DNA of 64,000 nucleotides from Dicaeum eximium (Eukaryota > Chordata > Aves > Passeriformes > Dicaeidae), in assembly GCA_013396995.1 (NCBI GenBank), contig VWZP01001440.1, forward strand, positions 4,985,151-5,049,150, read 5' to 3'. The notes beneath the pieces are model-generated. The model was given only the letters and a program-made list of their open reading frames with translations. It ran no database searches and was not told where the DNA came from. Of this stretch, positions 39,501-54,500 are shown in pieces. The first letter of the stretch is position 1, and every line of letters starts with the position of its first letter. Position numbers and translations under genes: made by a program.

Positions 39501-42500
39501 TAAATGCAGATACACACATCTCAACTTCATTAAAAATGACAAATTTCCAGTGATCTTGGGTGCTTGAACTTAATACCTTGCAAAAGGTTTGACTTCTGTT
39601 GTGTTATTAAAAATGTATATACGAACTGTGCAGTTCTTGTTGGTTCATCAGCCTTTAGCTGAAGCCTTTAAAGTGTCTTGCAGTGACAAACTGGAGATCA
39701 AGGCACCCTGGATAGGTTGTCACTTTTACAACATATGTGTTTGCTGTCATGACATGAAAGTGTAGAAAGTACCTTGTTCTACCTAAAGAGAGCTATTTGC
39801 AGTCATAAACATTTTGGGGGCTGAATGAGCCTATGGGACTAGCAGTTCAGAAACACACAGGAAAAGTGTGTGTGTGTGTGTGTATAGCTGCTCTTCAACT
39901 GGTGCAAATCCCCACATGGTCAGTGAAGCTGGTGGAGCAGCTGGAGAGAGCTGAGATAATCTGATGATGGAGAAATCCCATTTGCAGTGAGCCCAGGCTC
40001 TTGGGCATGGTGTCATCTTTGTGACCCTCCCTTGTTTGCTGCAGTTGTGGAAACAATACTGAAATGAAGCTAATGAAAGGAAACAAACCCATGGGAAGGA
40101 ACAGACTGTTGCAAACTATTGTAATAGTACAGCTTAGCAAAATTGGCTCAAAATAAATGTATTCTGCTGTACAGTGGGGCTGTGCTGGAGATGTGCATAT
40201 GTTGCAGGTAGCCCAGGGTCTCCAGCAGCAGTAGGCCGAATGCTTCAGGATTTGGGACCCATAAATGAAGTGAGAGCAGCATCCTGTCAGCATCAGGAGC
40301 TACAACCATTACAAGCCAGTACTGCCCAGTGGCTCAAACAGGAGGAATTCAGCCAGAGTCATTAAGCCTCGTGTAGTCAATTAAGCCTTCAAATGTGAGT
40401 GACCAGAATGGCAACTCCAACAACTTGAAGGAGATGATGAGCCCTTGGAGTAATGATACGGCTTCATCACCTGCACTTTGTCATGCTTTTCAATTCTGCA
40501 AGGATATGGTTATCTCTTGGCTACCATATGTGAAACATTAGCTGTTTGGGGTGCTTTTTCCCCTGTCTGCCCACATAATGTCCAGATAATCCTTGCAATA
40601 TGCAGTACCTTTATATCAGTGCTGTGACAGCAAGTGAACACAGCTACTGAAGGCAAAGCAGAACAGCTGCAAGCTCTTTCCAATGATAATCTCTGCTAAC
40701 AAGCCACTGTGGGCTTTGGCTGATACTTCAGCAGTCCAGAGCTAAAGACAGCTGTTTGTCCTCACTTCGTGCATGCTTATTAGTTGCCCAAAAGATGATC
40801 TGAGCAGTAGCCTTGTGCCTCTGTTTTGTGTAATAAGTACAACTTGTAAGGAAACCACATTGAGTAGTTATGTGTACTTATATTTTGCCAGTAATTGATG
40901 CTTAAATTATGATAAATTAAATTATCAATACAACTACATATAGGGTAAACATGCTGCATACATAATATTATACTATTCTGGGGGATCTGCAGTACAGGTA
41001 GTCAAAATGGTATGGCAAGGGCTTTAGGAAAGCCAAGGAGTGCAATGAGATAGCTGCAGGGTGTACTGGCTATGTTTCAGAATAGCATAATATTAAAATA
41101 TTGAAAGGTTGCTTTTGTACAAAATGCTGCTCTGAGGGCCAGGGCATGGCAGGGCCATGGCAAGGAAAGCCAATGCATTTTTATACCATGCATGCATGTG
41201 CTGTCATTGTAGAGTCTTGGAAGCAAATCCAGCAGACATTGAGCCATATGATATGGCCCATTATGTGTGGACAATAAGTACACTCTGCAGAAAAGCAGCT
41301 CTCTCTCTCCCCCTCTCCCTCTTCTTGTTTTTTTCTCTTTAAATATTACTGGTAAAGTGCTGAAAGTGGATTATCTTAGGCTCATTTGTGGGGGAGAACA
41401 TGATATAAGTTAAGGTAAGAATTATTTAAATCACTGCCCATGCTTTTTCCTCTCAGGATAAGAACTGATCGTCTGGAGGGTTCCAACACTTCTTTTTTTT
41501 TTTTTTTTAACTACTTATTAAAGGTGCTTTTTTCTTATGCTGAAGTGTGCTAATGTGTCAGTCTGACAGGTACTTCACCTTTCTTATCTTCCTAATAGGC
41601 ACTGGCTGCTATGTTATGGAGATTCAGATGTTTTCATGAGATTATAGAGATGAACCATCATACAGCCTTAATCCAACACAGTAGAGATACTATTTTGTAC
41701 ATACCACTTTTTTTGTTAAATCTGATACACAGCTGTAGCAGCCTGAGTAGTAGGCAAGCCCAGCAGCTTCTTGCTGCCTTCAATAGCTGCTTAGTTTGTC
41801 TCACTGTTTTTATAGATTCCCCTCAGGCCCTTCCTTAGCATCAGCTACTCTGTTAAATCAAGAACTTGTTCTGTGCTCTCGATTGAATTAGCTTTTGATA
41901 ACTCTTCTGGACTTGTGTCATCCTAATCAGGTGTTGGGAGTGCCTTGTCTCAGTTTTAAATGACATTTTAAATTTTGCTTGTTGCTTTCTCCAGGCCTTG
42001 AGGTGTTTCTTACTACCTCCTGTGTAGCTCATCAGCATGCACAGTATTTTAAATTAGGTTATTTGAATAAACATCCTGTGCCCTGCTTTGCTAATTCCTG
42101 ACTGAAATAGGTCACACCAGGCCCTGCTAAACACCATGTTCTCCCAGTGCTATGCAGGCGCTGTGTCCTGTTCATCATGCTCAACCCAGCTCCCAAATCC
42201 ATTAAGTGTCATGGTGTTTGCTGGAAAGCCTTCACTCTGCCAGGATACCTGGGGATTATCGCTCTCTGGGCTGCTTGGCCAGGTGCAGCTCCAACCTTTT
42301 ACTTTGATGTTTGCTCCTTGGTTTGTTTATCGCAGCAGCAGCAGAGGTGTGCATCACAGTTCTGCATGGATTGCTTAATATTCTTGGATCACACCTATTG
42401 CTTACATCAACAGAATTTGGTATCTGAATCTGTGCATCTCTACTGCTTTTTTTATCAAACTAGGCTTTCAGCCTAGAAATGAGTAAGGCAGGATAAATGA

Positions 42501-45500
42501 GTTATCATCTGTTTGCCATTCCTTGTTCCAGGCAGCTAACACAATAATACATTTAATCAAAAATAGTAAATCTGCTTTCAGCAGAGATGGGGTCACATCC
42601 AGACGCGTACTTTGCCAAAGAATTTGGGGAATGTGGGGGGGGTGTTTGGAACTCATTACTGCAACTGACAAAATAGCTTCAGAGTCTGGCTCCCAATGTT
42701 CGTATGTTTGGGTGTCCCTTTTGTGAACACTGCTTTAATAAATAAAATGTCAATTAGCATAGTTTAGTGCACAGCTGCCAAATTCTCTTTTTAGTGTACA
42801 TTAATAAAAGCTAAAACCAATTGTTTATTGGAATGATGAGCTCCAGAGAAGCTTTGGTTCAGTTTCCAGACTTGCCCCTGTGTCTGAGCAGTCTCTGTGG
42901 CTCTGACCCATCAAAGACAGTTGAACTCAGGTGCAATCATAGTGAAGTTGGTAGAACACATCACTTGCCTTTTAGGTGAAGCATGCAGCTGAGAATCTTT
43001 GCTGAGTTAGGCCTACAAGCCCACTGCAGAGTGAGGACATAATGAAGCTTGCCTGGCTCACAAGATCTGTTCAGGGTAAAACCATGTATTCCTGGGGAAA
43101 TGGTGTGTGTAGCTGGCTCATGGGCCCAGCACTGCTCCTCCTTTCTCTGCTGGCCCTAATCATGCTGTCAGTATCCAAGGTGACGGGTTAAATTGGCTGT
43201 TTCTGCTCACTGCTTTTTTCTTTCATTTGCCATGACTCCTGTGAACTACAAAGTGGGAATGCTGTGAGAAAGGGAGCATCCTGCTGAGGAGAGTAAAAGA
43301 GTAATAGAAAATGCATTTGATTTCTATAATGTAATAACCAAGCAGTCTGGTTATCTCCTCACTCCATCCCCTTCCATTGCTGATCTGTCCTCAGGAGCTT
43401 CTTGCAGATTTTTTTGTTCTTCCTCCAGTTTTATCTGTGTTTCAGTGCCTGTGAGTTCTGGATGGGTACAGTTATGGAAGCCGTTCCATAGGGTTGGTGT
43501 GTCAGACATGTGTGAACATCTGCACAAAGCAGTTCCTTACAGTTTGACTTGCCAAGATGACTGCTTAGCACCAGAGAGCTGCCTTTAAGTTGTGTCTGTC
43601 TTGTAGCCCACAGGCACCTCAGCCACAGGCTCCAGAGACTCCCTGGGCAGATGAAGAAAATGTAGTTTATCACCTGACCGATGAGGACTTCGACAAGTTT
43701 ATAAAAGATCATTCATCTGTGCTAGTGATGTTCCATGCACCATGTGAGTTTGTTTTCTCTTCTGTACTCTGAGCCAAATGCTTGCTAACGAAACCAGTGA
43801 TGTTTTTTTGTGGAAGTTTCACAGAACCATGAACTCAAAAGGCCAGGCTTTTCTTATTTGTGATTATTGTTAAATACACAAAGGCATGAAGTGTTAGTGA
43901 AGTTGCTGACTTCACATTTAGGATGGAGATGTGCCTCTGGAAGAGGGACAGTTTGTAGGCTGAGTCAAAACATAGCTGAGGAGTGTAATGATGTTTGAAT
44001 AGTCTGGGTACTCATCACTTTACAGCATGATTTCCTACTTTCAACTTCTCTTCGGTATTGTTTGCTTTCAAAACAGAACTCTGGTAGATTGAACAACTAA
44101 CTCAACTTGAGAACCCTGAGCTCCTGGATTATTGTCCATGGCTGCTGCTATGTCATTTTGAGCATTTTCAGTCCTCTGCTGCAGTTTCCCTGGCAATGTA
44201 AGGGGTGATTGGTGATTGTCATTATATATTGTGCTGAACTGTGCCAAAGCTAGGCCTAAGTTTAAAAAGACCCCAGGACTTTTGATAACTAATACAGAGT
44301 TGGTGGTGATACTACTTATTGTTCTGCTGAGAATGCATTGAACTGATCCTTTTCATGACTTGAGGTTTTAGCTTGACAAATAAAATGCAGTGGGTTGCCT
44401 TCAGGAAACTGTTCCAGCCACACTGCCCTCCTGTATGCTGTTGGGTGGGAGAGAAGAGTACATTAACCTCTTAGTTCACTGTGGATGTAACTTGTTTCAC
44501 CTACGTATCTGGTTCTTCCAATTGTTTGTGTCTGTGATGAACAGTTCAGGCTTGAATCTGCTACACTGGGTGACACATAGCTTCTGTCTCCTCTTGCTGC
44601 TGTGCTGGCAGCAGTACTTGGGTGAGATGTTCATTTTCAAGGGCATAGATTTAAAGGTTAGGACTCTGGAGGCAGACTGTGTGCTGACAGCTGAGGGTCT
44701 TGGCACAGAGGCTGAAATCTTGCTTCCCTTTAAGCCAGCAGGAGTTAGCTCCAAAATGCCTTTTTTAAAGGTCTGCTCATAAGACTCATTTGAAAAACAT
44801 ACCATAATGAATTTCCTCTGCCTGATGAAATGTCTAAGAATTTGGTCCACTGAAGCAGGGGACTGACTGCTGTTTTGTCGCTGTGCTCTCTGGATTATTT
44901 GTACTAATGAAAGCGGACCGGAGATGAGCGCCCGGTCTGAAACCCAAAACACAAGTAGCAGAACTGATGAGGCCTGGTTTGCTCAGGAGTTATCCTTCGT
45001 TACCCAAATCCTTCCTTCCCCAGATTTCCCTGCACCCCGGTGTGCAAGTGACAGCATGGGCTGCTGCTCCTCGCAGCTGTGCGCTCGCTGAGCAGCTGCT
45101 GCCAGCACAAATGTAACTCCTGAATTTCCCTCCTTTCCCTCTCTCTGCACAAGGACATGGCAGAAGTGTCTCCTCTCTTTCAACATCTTCACATTTAGTA
45201 GTACTTCAAAGCTTTGCCTTTTTTTGAGTTTGTAAATGGGCAAAGGAGTCGGGTCATGTATTCAGGAGGAGGAAGAGGGAGAAGAAATCAACAGTTGGCC
45301 CTGCAAAATTTATTCCTTTAGGAAGCCAGATTAAAAATAGATGAATAAATACAGCTGCAATCCAATTTTATAGTAAGTTTAAGTTAGTTTTAAATCTCAA
45401 TAGGATTCTGTTCAGTTTTTAGTGGGTTTTTTAGTATTTTCAAGAACAGAGGTAACACAGTTTTAGGAGTTACAATATTGCATTATCTAATTTGAGAGCA

Positions 45501-48500
45501 GGGGTGCTTCCAGATAGGTATGTTTTGTACTAAAGGGGCATTCTGCACTAAGGTACAGCAGTACTTTGGCAAATGCTGTTTTAAAAGTAAATCAAATGCC
45601 TTAAGTGGGCTGTCACAATCTTCTGATAACATTTTCCAGCTGCTCAGAATTGGGATGAAGAGTGTTCCTTGCTAGAGCAACTCCATTTTAAATGCAACTC
45701 GAATATTTGGGGCATTTTATTTACATTCAGGTGGTAACAGTATGCCTACGTGCAGAATCCAGCTCGTACATGTGTAAAAGATCTGTGTTGGTAAGAATCC
45801 TCTCTGAGCAGAGAATCCTCTCAGCAGAGAGTATGAGGCTTGTAAACTAATTAAGGACAGACAGCTATCATAAACAGTTATCTCCATGATTAAAAGCTCT
45901 TCTCTTAGCACTTCTTAAATGTGCTAATGGTGTCACCTTATGAATATTAGGAGATAAATTATTCCAGTAGAAGAAGTGGTAAAACCAGTGAGCATCTTAT
46001 TTATTTTAACCTTGGTAAATCAGGCTGAGAAATTTTGTCTAAAAATGTATTAATAAAAAAAAAAGTTGAAACATCTATAAAACAAGCTCATAACAGAGGA
46101 TATACTTCTGTGTAACTAAGAGTAATCAAGGAGATTTCAGCACTGGCCTGGAATTAGCAAGTACTTAAACTCCTGTGTCACCACGCAGCATACACGTGAC
46201 TTGGAGGTTTTCTGGCACTCTGTTGTGGTTTAGCCTCAGCCACAGCTCAGCCCCACACAGCTGCTCCATCGTGGTGGGATGGGGGGAGAGGTTGAAAGGT
46301 GAAGCCAAGAAAAGTCATGGGTTTGTGGGATAAAGGTAGTTTAATAAGGAAAGCAAAATCCACGTACAGGCAAACCAAAACAACAAATTCGTTCACTACT
46401 TTGCATTGACTGGCAGGTGGTTGACTATTCCCAAGAAAGCAGAACTTTATCACACATAATGCTGACTTGGGAAGACAAACTCCATCACTCCAAATGTCCC
46501 CCCTCTCCTCTTTCCCCAGTTCTGTGTGCTGAGCATGGAATCATATGATCTGGGATATCCCTGTGGTCATTTGGGGTCAGCTGTCCTGGCTGTGTCTCCT
46601 GACATCTTGTGCACCCCCAGCTCCTTGTGGTGGGATGGGGTGAGGAGCAGAAGAGGTCTGGATTCTGTAAGCACTGCTCATCAATAGCTAAAACATCCCT
46701 GAGCTATTGACAGTGTTCCAGCAGAAATCCAACTCATGGCTCAATACCAGCTACTGTGAAGAAAATGAACTCTGTCCCAGCCCAAACCATCACACAAACA
46801 CGAGGAGCTGTTTTACTAGAAGAGAATTATTTCAGTGATGCTTTAATTGCATATTCAGATGATCAATGCATTAATAGAGTGTAGTATGAAAATGTGTGGG
46901 GAATTGGCAGCTTTTTATCTGCCCCTTGCCCTTGGTGCTGAAGATACAGCTGAACCAAACACATCCCAGGTAAATACCTGTGAGCTGCACCATTAGGCAT
47001 TGTGATGGATGTGGCCAGTTGGGTCTCCATGCTTGTGGCTACTAATGATCATCCCTGAGGACCACACTGTAATTATTTACAATCAGTTGCACTTACTAGC
47101 CCAGTCAAAGATGGGGCAGCATTTTAAGTGCTGCCTAGCATAACTAAGTTCAAGGAGAGCAGCTAGTGTGTTTTAAACACATCAGGAAGGTCTGCAGCAT
47201 GCAACTTGAACCTCTTGGGATCAGAGCCACCATACCTTTTGTGCAGTAATTTATCACAACCATTAAACAGAAGATGTGCTGCTGCAGGTCATTACTGCCA
47301 GCCCTGAGCAACGTGGGTGAGTGTGGGTGGGCAGGATGAGTTCATCCTGCTTTCGTTGCACAGGTCGCTGGGGACACAGAGCAGGATTTCTAACCTTCTG
47401 AAACTCCTTTGTAAAGCCCTTAAGAGGATGTTCAATAAATCTGAATATTTAGCATAGGTAAACAGTGACCCAGCCAGTCAGGCTCTGAAGGCACTCTCCT
47501 CCCCAGCCATCTGTGAAGGGTGTGCAGTGTTGTGCTCCTTGCTTTAGTATTTTGCTGAAATTTCATAATTTCTGGTGGTGAGCTTAGCATTATCCTGGAT
47601 ATATCCAGGCTGGAGTCTTGCAGACATCTGAAGTGTTTCTGCAATGTGTTGTGCCCAAAAACTGGGTTTTAGTGCTGTACAAAAGAACAAAGAAAGGGCC
47701 CTCTCTCCCAAAGGGTTTGGCATTTTTATTCAGATTGATTGTGTTTGGTAACTTGAGATAGCAGTTATGTTAGCAGGCCTATAACAAAGGATTTATTGCA
47801 CCAACCAAAGTTATTTCTGTACTATAACATAACTAAAGGCACTACTGCTGCTTATGATAAGCTTCTGCTATCAATGAGAATAAAGACTCCATGTCTGTAT
47901 GTGCTTCTTGATATCTGTGCCTGCAGCTGATCGATTTATTTAGATGCCCAAGGTGACAGCTGGGTTCTGAATGTCTCTAAATATGGGCTATGCTGTCAGT
48001 CAAGTGTTGTTAAATGCTTTGGTGTCATGGGGACTCGCAGGGACTTAAAATGTTCCTCAGTCCCTTGATCATGAAAAAAAGCCCTGTTTGTGTTTCCAGT
48101 TTCCTCATCAAACTGTTTGCTGTGTCCAGTGCAATTTTTAAAATAATTCTGTCCAAAATATTTGCCAAACTAGTGAGGATTGCAGTCTTTCTGACTATTT
48201 TGTTGAAGGAATAAACCCCCTATACATTTGTCCTTTCTACATTTTCCTCAGCATTTTTCTCCAAATCACATCTCAGTCACAAAATAAACCCAAGAAGTCA
48301 CTGAGAAGTCAATTCAAATACCACTGAAAGGTGTTTAAAGTCCAGGATTGAAATTCAAGTCAACTCAGAAATGGTTTCTGGAAGTGTCTGCTGTTCGCGC
48401 ACAGGAGTTACTTTTCATTATGTTTTGTTAACACAGGTGACACTGCTAATGTTTTAAAGGATACCTGTTCTTGCAGCCTCATGCAGATTAATGTCCTGGT

Positions 48501-51500
48501 GCCACTGTGAGCTGTAGCCTCCCCTTGTACCTTCAGCAAGCACAGATCTGAGGAGTCTCTGATGCTGGCTGGTGGCTGTAGTCAGTCACCCCAGTGTTTG
48601 CTGGGGGCTGCTTTGCCCTCTCTCATACCCCATCACCCAGAGCAGTTTGTGCTCCAGTACTGATGCCAGAGGTAACAAACACAGGAGAAAAAAGTGCTTT
48701 GGTTGTACTGTTAGTGTGAATGTGCATTTGCTTTTTAAAGGATTAAACTATTAAAATGGCTTTCTGCAACATTTCTTCTTGTATGTGAGCTTAAATTCAG
48801 GTTAAACTGTGTTCTTCCCAGTCCCCTTCATAGGGCTCCTTCAGAGACTATATAAGCTGATTGCAGGACTTAAAGTAGAAAAAATGTCAATATCCTTAGT
48901 AGGATATTGGAGCCGTGGTGGTTTTTCCTCCATTGATAAAGAAGGAAAGCAGGGATAATGCAGCCTAATAGACCTTAGCTTGCTTCCTCCCAGTGGAAGG
49001 GAGTGCAAAAATAAACCTTGAAATGATAAAGTGCACCACAGTTTTCATGTGTTGTTGAAATGTCCATGAAATTCCTTTCCTGTCCTCGGATATTTTCTCT
49101 CCCTTTATAAACCAACCTGATAAATTATGCAGTTGCTGCTTTCCAAAGCCAGCTATTCAGCTGTTCAGGCTTTTAATTGCACAGGGAGTGGTTTTATCAA
49201 TTTGGCTTTGAAAAACAGCTTTTCACACCCTTCACTCCTTTCCTCCTCCCTCCAGTGCATTTAAACCCAAGGTTTTAAGCAACTTTTTGAACTCATTATT
49301 AAGAATCTCAAGCAATTAGCCCAGTACAAGAAGAAGGCCTCATCTTCTAACCAAGTAGTGAACTTGGCTCTCTCCCTGCCAGTGCACTATCACTGGTTTC
49401 AGTGGCCTTGCTTTTGTTTCTTACTGCTACATGTGGTGAGATGGGGATGTAGGAATCCATTGCTTGCTTTAAATATGAAGCAAAGTGAACCCAAAATGTG
49501 TGCACAAAATCAAATCTATTTTTTTAATCCATGTTTTACAACTATAAATAAGTCTCTCTTTCAGACCCCCACTGGTTCCTTCTGAAAGCAAGCTGTGTTG
49601 CTGTGAGCTCTAATTGGGATGTCTGTTGACAGAAAGGCCACGAGTTGAAAAGCCTGAAGAATAATCTACTCTGCAGCCTGAAAAAAATGGCCTTTCTAGC
49701 ACAGGTCAGCGGCAGCCTAACATTGGCAGCCTGTGATAAATAAAGAGATTTAATTATTTATAAATAACTAAAGTTCTTCCATGCTAATTCATGATTCAAT
49801 CAAAGATTTTTTTTTTTAAATGTCAACCCACACAGTTGTTCCAGTAGAGGTTAAAGGCTTGTGGGTTATCCAAACATCCACCAGCACTGAATGTGGATGG
49901 AAACATCCTTTAATTTTCATTTGTTGCTATCACATATGACATTTGTGATTTTCAAAATAAAATGTTGGTTGTTTTCAGTGGGTACATAGAGAGCCTTTGG
50001 CATGTGCCTTCAGATGTAGAGCTCTGGGATAAAGACAGACAGTGGGTAGCTGGGAAGCTGGTTTTGGTGCACCTGTGCAGGTGTGGATTACTGGCAGGTT
50101 GTAGTGTGTAAGGCAGGTTGTGCATCTGGAATCTGGTCAGATGCCGTATCCCCATGATGCAGGTGCACATACTAGCCCACAGGAAGGTACACAAGGAGAC
50201 ATTCATGTGTCTGGGTGCTTGCTGTGGGCTACCAGACCCTGTGAATATGTTCTCCTTGTTTCAGAGTAATTAGAGAAAGCTTTGAACAAGTCAAACTTTC
50301 TGGGCTGTTATGTGGGTCACAGGCAGTGCCTGTCTCTGGTGGGATTTTGGAGGAGCAATGCAGATGTCAGGATGAGCTGTTGCAGTGTCCACATCACCAG
50401 AAACTGAATTGTTGTGTAAGGCACTCAGATGATGAATGTTGCTGTTTAAGAGTCTGGACAGATTGTTGAAGAGAAAATATCTGCTTCAATTTCACAATAG
50501 TGTTTCCTGACTCTGTGTCCCATAGGCTTCTAATTTTAATGTTACCTTAGTGTATTTTTAATAGGATATATAGCAAAATGCTTCCCTGTACAAGCATAAA
50601 TTGTGCCAACTTTCTGTGCATTGTATGTATGTACTTCTCAGCTGAACATTCCTGGCAGGCTTCTGGAGCAGATAAATTCTTCACATAAACCAGTTAGAAA
50701 TTGGTACATTCTTGGCTTCAGAATCTGCTTCCACAGAGATGAGCAAGTCCTGACTGTTGATTTCAGAGAGAGGAGGTCTGGGACACTTAGACTGGGTTGT
50801 TCATTATTTAAAAGCATGGAAGTCTATATCAAGATGTTGCTTGATACTACATGTATTTGAATATCACCAAAAATCTTAAGGAGTGTAAACAGTTCAGTGT
50901 AAGTGACCTGCCAGTGAAGTGATCTGTCTCATTAAACTAATTACAGAAATCATTTTCAGGGAGATGGAATCACATTAAAACAGAAGTTCTTGGAAAGGCA
51001 GCGAACCAGGAAAACTAAGAACCTTATGTGGATTTTTCCTTTAATGACAATACCACTCACGTTTTTCAAGGATCTAAAAATAAAAATCAATATGGTTTTT
51101 TAGTGGTACTTAATATAAATAGAAATGTGAAGAGTATAAGAATCCTGATAATTATCTTGTGCAGTAAAACTTGATAGGGTACCTAATGAAAGGGGCAAAG
51201 ACAGTAATGAGTGATACCATTGTCTCTTTTTTGTCAGTCTTCTGATACTGGAGCACACAGTTCGTATGGGATTCTTGTCTCTTTGAAGCAGTTTGTGCTC
51301 TTTGAACAGGGTATGGTCATAAAAAAGGATGATCTAGTGATAAAAGCGATAGCCTTGGCCTGGAGATGTAAAAGTTTAGGTCTTTGCTTTGCTTTGATTT
51401 GTACAGTCACGACCCAAGTCACTAAATATTTGTCTCGGTTTCCAACCTGTGAAGTGGAGATAACATTTCACCTTGTGTGGGTGTTTTATCTAGCAAGCCA

Positions 51501-54500
51501 TGGCCAGACTGCAAGCTGCTCCAGTATTGCAGGAATTGAGATATGGAAGGCGTATGAGCGCTGCAAAGTCTTGTTTAATGTGAAGGAAGTAGGAGTTTGC
51601 CTTTGCTGTTCTCTGACTTGTGGCAGACATTAATTTTTTGGCCCCCAAGTTTAGGAAACCCCATCTGCCACCGGGTGAGCACAGAGGTCAGACAAGATCA
51701 TCCTGGCTGGAGCTGAGACTCAAACCTGGTTACAGCTCATGCCGGGACTAAAAGGGAGGAGCCTTGACATGCTCTGGTTCAGTGTCACAACAGGACAGTG
51801 GCAAACGTGGGGAGTTCTGGGCTGCTCTACCTTTGGACTGGATCCCAACTTGCTCTGTGGCATGATGCTGTTCTGGGGACACGGCGTGTACACTGAATAA
51901 CTTACTTGGTAGCTGTCGTGGGTGTTGAGCAGAATGCAGTGTAGAGGTAAAGGAAGAAGGAAAGGAGACAAAATGTGGATATTTGGGGGTTGTGAAATCC
52001 GGGAGGTTTGTTTGAAATGCTCTATGCTCATCTCCAATTGGGAGCAATTACTTTCTCTATTAAAGAAGACATTTGCAAAGGCTATACCAATCAGAAAAAA
52101 AGCTTCATGTGAATGCGTGGCAGGTGGTGTGAAGGGAACATTAGTTTCTTTGGGGATTTGCTGCCTCATTTCTCACATTACTATTGCCTTCCCTCTCTCC
52201 TAACGAGTCCTTACCGACTGACTCAGCCTGTTCCAAAGGAGTAGCTGCCGGAGCACCAAGGAACAGCTGAGAGGTGACAGCTGAAGAGAGACTGGCCTCA
52301 TTCTCTGGGTGTTTGTTGTAGGTTATTTAGGTGTTCAGAGAGGTCTTTCAGAGGACTTAGGTAATTTTAGCTGTTAAAAATCCACATTTGAGTGTGTGAA
52401 TTGGATGACTGTCCTCCTAGCATGTTGACTCCAGTGTACATATAAGCCCTTAATGTTCTTGTGGTGAGTTCTGATAGGAGTGAAGCATAACTTATTTTTA
52501 TAGGTCTCTAATGATGGGGTAGCAATAGGAATTAGCTTTAAGAATTACACTCCAGGTTTATTTTTTCTGAAATAAATTAATTTCCTTGCTTGGATAAGCT
52601 CAATATACTGTGCAGGGCTCTCGTTTGGAAAGTGCCTTATAGGATCTCTGCTACTTGAGTAATTTCCAGTGGAGTTTTCATTGTCAGGTTTATCTTCCTA
52701 AATACTTTATGGCTTCAACTTTTATTCTGTGAAAGGTAGAGAACTTATGTAAAGGGCAAATAGTGAACAGAGACACCTAGAGTCTGCCTATCTACTCCTG
52801 CTTGCCTGCCTGTCTGCTCCTTGTGCCCTTTCAGGTGGTGAGTTGGCAAGTGATGCCATTTTTCTGAGTTACTAATAAATGAATCCATTGCTTGGACACT
52901 GAGGCATTGTGCTGCAGGTGGAGCTGTGTCTTCTGGGGTTCTGACTGCTTGTGCTTGGCAACCATGCCAGCACACTTCTCCTAAAAAGGTAAATAGATCT
53001 CAGCTGGTAGCCACTTCTGCTGTGACTTTGGACAAAAACTGTGCATTCTCCATAGTATCTCTTCTTGATACTTGACTTTTCCAGCTATCTTCACAGTAAT
53101 ATTCAATGTCACCATTCCTTTTAACTCCCCTGCCCCATGAGCTTGAGTTCATTGGGATGTACCTTTCTTAGGAAGATCTCTTTGCATGGCATCAATTTTG
53201 CTCATATCTTACACAGATTGCATCCTAGGAAATAATTCACAGGTTATGCTGTTTTTATGAGCTGGGTCAAAGCTCTTTCACCTCACCTTTATTTAGCATT
53301 TTCATTGCTAAATCCAAAGCATAAAGTCTTCCACAGCAGGGTAAGAGTGTGAGGGGAGAGCAGTACAACTTCTCTTCCCTCCTTAAGGTAAAATTTTGTT
53401 GTTCACCTGGCAATGGAGAAAGGGGGAGTCTTTTTTGGATGTGAAATAATTCTGGCTTAATTGAGAAGGAAACCTTCTGGTGGTATTTTTCATAAACTCT
53501 CAACAATTTCACCTTAAGGCAACCATGCTGTTGTCTCACATTTCAATAGGGGAAGATTAATTTTCAACACCTACTCAGGGCCATGTTCCTCAGAGCTGGT
53601 GTAGGAAGTGTAATTCATATCTCCCAATGCCAGCTGATCCACCTTCCTTCACTTCTTTTCCCTCCCAAGAGGGATGGTAGGAGGCACCATCATCTTCCAA
53701 CACTGATTTCTCCCAGCTGCACCACACTCTTGAGTAAGAGGGTATGTATATGCAGTTTTAGTATATACATGCAGTGTAATCTCCAATAGCCAGAAGCTGA
53801 AACCACCTTTGGAACAAAAATAAGGAACCATGTGATTTTTTGTTTTCATTTATTTTACATTAAGATGATGGTCAACTTTGAGGTTGTTCCTGGATGTGTG
53901 CTGGAGTCTGTGCTGTGCAGATGGGGTATAGTTTTCCAAAGGCTGGTTTTGGGAGTCCAGCTCAACCATGGCCCCCTGTGAGCTCAGAAGCAGAGAGTGC
54001 ACACTGAGGGCAAGACAGAGCAGAAATCTGTCTCCTGCCTGACTCCCAGGAATCCCTGGGAGGCAGCAGCCTCTGGCTGACATTAGCCTCGGAGAATATT
54101 CACCCTTTCCCCTGAGCTTGAGTCAGAAGACAGACTCCAGTGTGACCAGAAATAAAGGCAGAAGTTTGTGTTGTGCAGTTCACCAGAGCTGCTGTCTTTT
54201 AAATCCCATGGAGGCAGCCTGCAGGACCCACTCCATGTTTGCCCTCCTGTGCTGAGCCTTCCCCTGCCAAGGGCTGTTGCTGGCTGGAGGTGGCCGCTCT
54301 GCCAGAGCTGTGAATACAGCATGGATGCAGACGGCATTCCTGGAGGATACGTTTAGTTAAGCTCTCTTCCCAGTTTGATCTGATTTATGTAATGCATCCA
54401 ATTATCTTTTTTTAAAATAAGAAATAGTTTAACTCATACTGTGACTGTCTAAAACTCTTATGACTCTTCTCCTGAGCAGTTTCAATGACGCTGGGAGGGA

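Noticed and set aside
44497..44952. 151-codon reverse-strand open frame in intron 11
   Set aside because: No domain or repeat signature; not supported as coding.
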